Shown: positions 7,010-16,000 of the stretch, in pieces | Layout: each line of letters begins with the position of its first letter | Position numbering within the stretch: the stretch's first letter is position 1 | DNA from: DAOUKH01 sp034421515 | GTDB taxonomy: Bacteria; Chloroflexota; Dehalococcoidia; SHYB01 | Direction of reading: 5' to 3' | DNA: 29,446 nt | Assembly: GCA_034421515.1 (NCBI GenBank) | Contig: DAOUKH010000028.1 | Span: 1-29,446 of the forward strand | Made by a program: the position numbers and the translations under genes | Notes under the pieces: model-generated | Databases searched by the model: none | Told to the model about the DNA's origin: nothing | Seen by the model: the letters and a program-made list of their open reading frames with translations, nothing else

Positions 7010-10000
7010 CTACGTGCCCCCACGCCGGCGCGGTTGCACCCAGAAGCGCCGCCGCTGGAATGGATAGCCCGGAATGGAGATCCGGCGCCGCTCCTCACCG
7101 GCGTAGAGGCCGCTAAAGGAAATGCGCGCTCCGGCCTCGTATGCGGCGGACACTGCCCGCAGGAAGCGCTCCTCGAAGCCCTCCGGCGCCGCCGCCGTCG
7201 CGTCCACCTTCGTTTGCGGCCCCACCTCGACAACGATGTCCGCACCCACGGACGCCAGCGCCTTCGTGAACGTTTGGGAGCCGGCCGCCTCGTCCGTCGC
7301 CTGCCGCCAGTGGACATCATCGAGCTCGGCACTTGCTTTCACCGCTCGCCCGGTCACCGAGCTGGTCAGCGTCAGGGAGGGCTCGGCCATGGCAATGCGC
7401 GGCACGTCCGCTTCCGGGCCGGTCAAGGACATGGCCAGCCGGAGGCCGTCCTCCAGGCCGAACACGCCGGCGGCCTGCGCCGCGGCGATCTCTCCAACCC
7501 CGAGTCCCACCACCTCGTTGGGCCTGACCCCGACACTCTCCCACAACGCCGTAAGCGCGGCCTCGAGGGCATAGGAGGCCGCCTGCGCCCACCCCTCGTC
7601 ATTCAAGTCTCCCCTCGCTTCAGTCCGGCCAAACATCACATCCAGCAAGGAGGCGCCCCGTTCCTCCCGCATTACCTGGTCGCAGCGGTCAAGGACCGCC
7701 CGTGCGACCGGCTCGGTCTGGTACAGGGCCTCACCCATGCCCGCCCACTGGCCGGCCTGTCCGGTGTACGCAAAGGCTATCCTGGCCGAGGCGGCCGGCT
7801 CTTCGGAGTCGGTCTGCTGCGCGGAGCCGGCGAGCTTCTTCAGCCCTGCCTCAAGCTCCTTCACATCGCCAAACACCAACCCGGCCCGGTGAGGGAAGTG
7901 GCTTCGCCCCACGCCCGCCGTCCAGGCCATGTCCGCAAGGAGTTGTTCCGCCGTGGTTTCGGCGGAAAGACCTTCCTGCCTGTCGCCCAGCCAGGCCAAA
8001 TACCGTCCGGCCAGATCGCGGAGGGCGTCGTGCGATTTCCCGGAAAGGGGCAGAAGCCTGAACGTACGCCCAGAGGAAGCCGCAACGGAGGTTGGCGCGT
8101 CGTCGGGTGGACTGCGCGGTGAGACTTCAACAGGTCGCGGCGGACCGTCCGGCCAGGCCGCCGGGCCGTCGGATGGCCTCGAGTATCCCTCCAGCACAAC
8201 ATGCGCGTTGGTGCCGGAAAGGCCGAAGGCGTTTACCGCGGAGAGTTGGGGCTTGTCGGGATGGACTGGCCACTCGGTCATCTCGGAGGTCACTCGTATA
8301 GGCATCCGGTCCCAGTCGAAGTTCGGATTCGGTTCCTTGAAGTGCAGGTGCGCCGGAATCACGCCTCGATGCATCGCCAAGACGGCCTTCATCATGCTGG
8401 CCATCCCGGCCGCCCATTCCGCGTGACCGATATTGGTCTTCACCGACCCCACGAGCAGCGGCCGGTCCGCCTCCCTGCCACGGCCGTAGACGGAGGCTAT
8501 GGCGCGCAGCTCGATGGAGTCTCCCAGGTCAGTGCCCGTCCCGTGGGCCTCGAGGTAGTCAATCTCCGACGGCGCAACGCCGGCCCGGTCGAGGGCCTCC
8601 TCGATGAGCCGCTCCTGCGCCGGCCCGTTGGGTACCGGGAGGCCGGCGCTGGCCCCGTTCTGGTTCACCGCCGTTCCTCGAACCAGTCCCCAGATCCTGT
8701 CCCCGTCGGCCTCCGCCTCGCTGAGCCGCTTCAGCACCAGAACGCCGCATCCTTCGCTGCGGACGAAACCGTCGGCGGACGAGTCGAAGGCATTGCACGC
8801 GCCGGTGTTCGACAGCATCCCCAGCTCGTTGTGGAATCGCACGAGCGAGAGAGACAGCGTGGCGTTCACGCCTCCGGCAAGGGCCAGGCTTACCTCCCCA
8901 CGCCTCAAGGCCTCGACCGCTTGATGAACAGCCGCCAAGGAGGATGCGCAGGCCACGTCCACCGGCATCGCCGGTCCCTCCAAGCCCAGGACGAAGGCGA
9001 CCCGGCCGGCCCCTATGCTGCCGGAAGTACCGAAGTAGAGGTCTTCCTGCCCTTTGGCCGCTATCACATCGCGGTATTCGCTCCCCCCCATTCCGGCGTA
9101 CACGCCGGTGCGGCTGCCCCGGAGCGAGTCGGGGTCGATGCCCGCATCTTCCAAGGCCTGCCAGGTGGTCTCCAGCAGCATGCGATGCTGGGGGTCCATC
9201 ATCCGCGCTTCGATGGGCGATATGCGGAAGAACCTGTTGTCGAACAGGTCAATGCCCTCCAGGAAGCCTCCTCTTCTGTACATGGCTTCAGTAGCAGCCG
9301 GGTCTCCGGCAACACCCTCCCAGGGCCCCTCGTCCTTTCGTCCATCGGTAATGGCATCCTTGCCGCCTTCCAAAAGGTCCCAGAAGGACGCCAAGTCCGG
9401 CGCCCCGGGGAACCGGCACGCCATACCCACAATGGCTATCGGCTCAACCTCTAATGCCGCGTCCGTCCGCGGCTTCTTGGGGACGGGTTCCTCGAGCGCC
9501 GGGGGCTTCTCCGCCCCCAAGACCCCGCTGAGCTCACCGGCCAAATGGCCGGCCAAGGCGGCGACGTTGGGAAAGTCGAAGACCGCCGTATTCGATACGA
9601 CGTACTCGCCGGAAAGGGCGCGGTTCAGCCGGTTTCGCAGCTCCACCGACATCAGGGAGTCCATCCCCAGGTCGAAGAAACCGATCGTGGCCGCGGGAGC
9701 GGCCGGCAGGCGCAGTACCGCCCGAACCTCGTCCTGAACGAAGGAGACCAGTACCGGTTCCCAGTCCGCGGCCGGTCTCTGCCGCAACTGGGAGAGGAGA
9801 TCGGCATCACCCTCGGCGCCGCCGCCATCGCCGTCGGTTTCCGAATCATCGGCGACTAATTCACTGAGGAAGGGAATCTCCCCTTCAAAGTTCTCGGCGA
9901 GGACCGGCCAATCGACCGCCGCCACCATCCCGGCCGTGATGTCTTGGCGGACCAGCTCATCGAAGGCCTTGAGGCCCTGTTGCGGGCTCAGCCAGCCGGT

Positions 10001-13000
10001 GCCCGACGCGGCCAGCTGGCGCTCGATCCGTTCGCGGTGCTCCTCAGCCTCGCCAAGCCCGGACCAGGCTCCCCATGCAATGGACTGGCCCGGCAGTCCC
10101 AGGGAACGCCGGTATCCGGCCAGCTGGTCGAGGAAGGCGTTGGCGGCGGCATGGTTCCCCTGCCCCGAATTCCCGACCACACCCGCGATGCTCGAGAAGA
10201 CAACGAAAAGGTCCAAATCTTCATCGAGTGTCGCCTGGTGCAAGTGCCAGGCGCCGAGCACTTTGGGCCAGAGCACTTGCTCGAAGCGCTCCCAGGTCTG
10301 ATTGCCCAGGGAGCCGTCGGACAGCACGCCAACGCTGTGGATGACTCCGGCCAGCGGGGGCATGCCGGCGTTGATCCGGGCCAGCATGTCGTCGATGGCG
10401 GCCGGGTCGGTCATGTCAGCCAACTCCACCCGCACGTCGGCGCCTTGCCGCCGCAGCGCTTCAATCGCTTCCACGGCCTCGGGGTCGGGATCTCGGCGGC
10501 CGTTCAGCACGATCACGCCCGCCCCCCGGTCGGCCAGCCATCCGGCCACCAGGGTCCCGATGCCGCCCAAGCCGCCGGTCACCAAATAGGTCCGGTCCGC
10601 GCGCAATCGGCCGTCCGTAAGGGGAGGCATCACGATGACGTTCTTGCCGATGTGGCGCGCCGACCGCATGAAATCCAAAGCCGGAACGACCTCGGCCATC
10701 GGCCACCGGGTATGGACGAGGGGTTCCAACTCACCGGCCCCAAGACGCGTCATCACCCTCCTCAGTGAGGCTCCCGGGGTGGCTGGGTCTTGCTTCTTCA
10801 ACACATCGACTTCCAGCAGGGAATAGGCAACGTCGGGCCGGGCCGCGGCCATCTGCTCCGCGCTCCATATGTCGCGCCTTCCCATTTCGATAAACCGGCC
10901 GCCCTGAGCCAAGCAGGAAACGCTGGCCTCGATGAAGGCCGACCCGGCGAGGCTGTTCAGCACCACGTCGACGCCTGCCCCATCGGTGGCGTCGAGTATC
11001 TCCCGTCCGAAGTCGGTGCTCCGGCTGTCGTACACGTGGGCGATTCCCAACGACCGGAGGTACGGCTGCTTGGCGGCGCTGGCGGTGGCGAATACCTCGG
11101 CTCCGGCCGCCCGCACCAGCTGGATCGCCGCCAGTCCCACGCCCCCGGAGGCGGTATGGACCAAGACACGGTCACCTGCCTTCAACCCGGACATCCGGAA
11201 GCCCAGCTCCGCGGAAACGAAGGGCAGGGGTATGGTAGCCAGAGCAGCGGCGGACGCCTCCGGGGATGCATGGGCAACCATCTCCGCGCGCGTCACCAGG
11301 TCCGGCCGGAACGTGCCGATTCCCAGGCCGACCACGCGGTCCCCGACTCCAAACTCGGAAACATCCGGCGCGACTTCCGCAATGCGACCGTAGAACTCGT
11401 CGCCCAGCATCGGCTGCATTTCCACGGCGCCCACGCTGATGAGAACGTCGGAAAAGTTGAGCCCGACCGCTTCCACCGCTACCCGGACTTCACCGCTTTG
11501 CAGTGGCGGCTGGATCGCAGGCTCCGCGTGCAGTCCTTCCAGTCCTTCACCGGCGGTGGGCACAAGTCGCCAGTCCGGTCCCTCCGGCAAGTCGATACGG
11601 CTCCTCCCGTCGCCCTTCCTTACGAGGCGCGCGCCGAGGCGTCTGCCCGAACGGTAGGCAATGTGCGTTTCCGCATCCGGGTACATGACCTCGTTGAAGA
11701 GGTCGTCGGGTCGAGGCGATGCGTCGGGGTCCAGATCGATCATCCTGGCCTGCAGATATCCCGCCTCGCGGGCAATGGCCTTGCCAAAGCCCCAAAGGGT
11801 GGCGCCAGCCAGCTGCCCGACTCCCTTGCGCATGTAGTCGCGCTCCAACGCCTGGGCGCCCTCGGTCAGGAACCAGAGACCCTTCGCCGGAGTAAGCCCT
11901 GAGTCCTGAAGGGCTTGCACGAGCGCCAGGGCGCTTGCCCCCGCCTTTTTGACGTCTTCCGCCATCTGCCCCGTCGTCGCCGTAGTTCCACGACCATCCA
12001 AAGACAGGCAATGGACCACTCCCTCGAGCGGGACCTCCGCGGGCAGTCCTTCCAGAAGTTCTCTCCATGACGCTCTGCGTTCCGGATCGACCGGAGTAGG
12101 AAATATGCCCGGGCCGTTTGGCGCCGCGTTGCCACTTTGCGAGCCGCCGGCCACGATGACCGTTTGGTCATGTGCCGCCAGAGCGGCCGCCAGTCCGCCC
12201 GCCGCACTCTCATCATCCGTCGCCAAGACCCACACGCCGCCCGGCAAGGTTATCTCCGCGGGCCCCCGGCCAAGGATGACGCCGGAACCCAAGGGCCCCT
12301 CGTCGCCCGCGCTTTCCCCACCCAGGACCGCCGAGTCCTCGAATCCGCTGTCCGTCAGGGCTCGGAGCCACACCTCGGGGGAGGCGAGGGCGTGGTGCGG
12401 ACGGTAGTCGTCGGAGTAGCGCCACCAGCCGTCCAGTTGTCCGAAGGCCACGTCCTGCCAGCCACGGCCTCGCAGGTTCTCGACGGCCACCAACTGACCC
12501 GCGGGGGCCAAGAGATTCCGGCAATTGGTCAGGGTCTCTCTCAGGCTTCGCGTGGCATGGAGCACGTTGACGGCTATGACGAGATCATAGGCGTGCAGAT
12601 CGAAGCCCTGTTCCGCGGGGTCCCGTTCGATATCCAGCGGCCGGTACGTTATCGGCGCTCCGGAATCGCTGAAGCGCTCCTCGGCCCCGGCGAAGAATCC
12701 CGCCGAAATGTCGGTGAACACGTAGTCAAACCCGCCCGCCGGAAGCTCCGGCAGGACGACGGACGTGCCGGAGCCGGTGCCCGCTCCCACTTCCAGAATC
12801 CGCAGCCGGCGTTCCTTCGGCCAGCCGGCTACGGCGGCGGCCACGGCGTCCGCCAGCAGGCGGTTTGAGGCGCGGGACGCCGGGGCGATGAAGTAATAGT
12901 CGACGGCGCCGGGCCCTTCCCGAGGGAACAAAATGGACAGCGGGTCCACCTCGCCCCGCAACACGTCGGCCAGGGCTCCGCCACTCCGTCTCAGGATTCC

Positions 13001-16000
13001 TATCTCGGTCGTGCCGTGAGGATGGCGCGCGAGAATCCGTTCGGCGAAGGCCTCCGGGTCGGCAAGGGCCTCGTCGGGCAACGGGTCCTCGGCGCCCACG
13101 ACCACGCGGTAGCCGCCCGGCGTGTGCTCCAAGACGCCGCCATCCGCCAGCAAGCGGAGCATTCTTTCCAACAGGCGCCCGTGTTCAGGGATGACCTCCA
13201 ACCGCTCCCGCAGCGCGGCCGGGTCGATCTCCGCCCCAATCTCACGTCGCCACCCCAACTCCTCCAGCGCAGCCAGGGAAAATGACCGGGACAACCGCTC
13301 CAAATCCGTGAGCAGGGCCACACGGTCTCCAACCTCGACTCCTTCATTGGACAGATACTCGGCGAAGGCGCCCGTGCCCGCTGCCACCGTCGACGGCCCG
13401 GTGAGGGAATCGGCGGACCGCAGCCCCCCGGCCAGTGGACGTTCGCGCCAGACGACTTCGTACAGCAGGTCACCTAGCCCCTCGGTGGATGACAGGAGGG
13501 CGGCCCGTGTGGCCCGCTTCACTGCGAATCCGGTCAACTCGCCGAGGGCATCCCCTTCCGGGGAATACAGCCATAGGTCGCCGGTCAAGGTTTCCGGTAT
13601 CGCCGGCGCCGCTTCGCCCTCGTCCTGCGCTTGAACGCTGTCCCTCAGTCGTGCGTGGCAGACGATCCGTTCGGGCAGCGGCCCATTCAGCCGGAGCCGT
13701 TCCCATCCAAGGGGGAGGTAGGTTGCATCTCCTCCGATGCCGGAGAGATTGCGCGTGGCCGACAAGACTTGGAAGCAGCCATCTAGCAATAGAGGATGGA
13801 TGCCCGGGTCGTTCCTCTCTCCGGCAGCCTGGAGCGCGATGTCGCCGACCGCCTCGCCGCCGGCGCCCCAAAGACGCTCCAGGGTCCGAAAAGACGGCCC
13901 GAATTCAATTCCGGTCGCGGACTTATCCCGGTAGTAGGCGGAAACGTCCTGTGGACTGAGAGACGCTTTCAGCGTCCCTAGGTCGGTCCTGTTTGCTGTC
14001 CCGCGTTGTCCAAGGTCGGGGGAGAGCCGGCCTTCCGCGTGGAGCAGCCATTCGTCGTCGTCTCTCTTGCTGTACACCTCGAAGGCGCGGGCCGCGCCAC
14101 CCTTGCCCCCGTCGACAACCAACTGCATCCGGCGGCCCGGCTCATCCGCATCGTCCGAGGCATAGTCGGGATAGACCAGCGGGTTATGGAGCTGCAGCTC
14201 CTCGACGACCGAGGCCGCCGCACCCTCTGTCAGCGGCACGGTCGCCGCCATTGCGCCGTAGAGCGCGCCCGGCATCACGACACGGCCGAAGACCTTGTGA
14301 TCTTCGAGCCACGCGGGGTCCGACGGGAACATTTCCGTCTCGAACATCACCTCGCCGCGGGGAGACTCGTGCCTCGCGCCCAGCATGGGGTGGGCGTCGC
14401 CGGACACGCTTCTCCTGCCGGACGGCAGCCAGTACCGGCGCCGCTGGAAGGGATAGCCGGGCACAGAGATCTTGCGCCGCTCTTCCCCGGCAAACATGCC
14501 GGCGAGGTCCACGGGCAGCCCAGCCTTGTACGCCCCCGCCACGGCATAGACGAAGGCGTCGGCCCGTTCCGGCTCGGAACCGTCGAAGGACGGACGAAGC
14601 AGGCTTTGGAGCACGGTGGGAGCCGAGACGTTTCCCTTCCCTTGGGGCCAGTTCAAGGACACAAGGGGGCCGAGTATGGCGTGCGGACCGAGCTCGATCG
14701 CCGCATCCGCGCCCAGTTCCGCCAGGCTCTCCACACAGTTGAGGAAGGCGACCGGCCGCCTGGCATGTTGGCGCCAGTAGGCTCCGTCCATCCGCATGCC
14801 GGCGCCCATCGGCTCGCCGGTCATGTTGCTGATCAACGGGATGGTGGGCGCGGAGATCGAGATGTCGGAGAAAACGGCCTCGAGGTCATCGAGGGCGGGT
14901 TCCACCAGGGCGCTGTGGTAGGCGGGGCTGGCCCGCAGCCGCCGCACGTTCATCCCCGCCGCTTCGAGGCGGTCCGAGAGCGCATGGACCTCCGCCACGG
15001 GGCCGCTGATCACCTGGTGCGTTCCGTTGTCTACGCCGATGCACACGTCCGAGCCGGAGTGCTCATCGCTCCACGCGCCGACAGCCGCCTCCACCTCCCC
15101 CTTCGGGGCGAAAATGGCTGCCATGGCGCCGGGCCGGGGCAGCTCTCCCAAGAGCCTGCCGCGAGCGGAGGCGTAGCGAAGGCCGCCCTCCAGGGTGAAG
15201 ACCCCGGCAGCCTGCGCCGCCGCGATCTCCCCCAGGCTGTGCCCCAGGACGACGTCGGGACGAATCCCCACGCTGGCCCACAGGGCCGTCAGGGCGCATT
15301 CGAGGGCGTAGATCGCGGGCTGGGTCCAACGGGGCTCATCCAGGTCTCCGGCAGCGCCGGCCCGGCCAAACATGACGTCCAGCAGCGATGCCCCCCGCTC
15401 TTCAAGGATCAGTTGGTCGCAGCGGTCGAGGACGGCGCGAAATACCGGTTCGCTCTCGTAGAGGGCCTCGCCCATGCCTACCCATTGGTTGCCCTGCCCG
15501 GTATAGACGAAGGCGACCTTGGATGCGGCCTGGTTCGGAGGGGCTTGGCCGGAGTCCGCCACCGCTGCCAAGCCGTCCCTCAGAGAGTGGGCGTCACGGA
15601 AGACCACGCCTTCCCGAAAGTCGAAGTGGCTCCGGGCCACGCTGGCCGTCCAGGCCATGTCGGACAGCTGCGCATCCGAGGCATTCCCATCGGCGAACGC
15701 CGCGTCGCTCTGCGCGCCCAGCCACGCCAGGTACGACCTTGCCGCGTCCCGGAGAGCGGCATCCGTCTTCCCCGAAAGCGGGAGGAATCGGGCAGGACGG
15801 TCTACCCCTTCGTGAACTTCCGCCGGGTCACCCTTGGCTGAAGCCGAAACCTGAGCAGTTACCACGCGGGCCGGGCTGGTGGGTCTGGACATTCCCACAC
15901 TGTCCACGGGGACTTGCTCCGATGGCGGCAACCCTTCCACCACGACGTGGACGTTGGTCCCCGACCAGCCGTAAGAGCTGATTCCAGCCCTCCGCGGCCG

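Noticed and set aside
14006..15841. 611-codon plus-strand open frame, with several others (for example 8201-9454, 7004-8122)
   Set aside because: They lie antisense inside the PKS gene, whose domains and active sites are all in the minus-strand frame. Long antisense frames are expected in GC-rich genes, and these show no recognisable domain or ribosome site.
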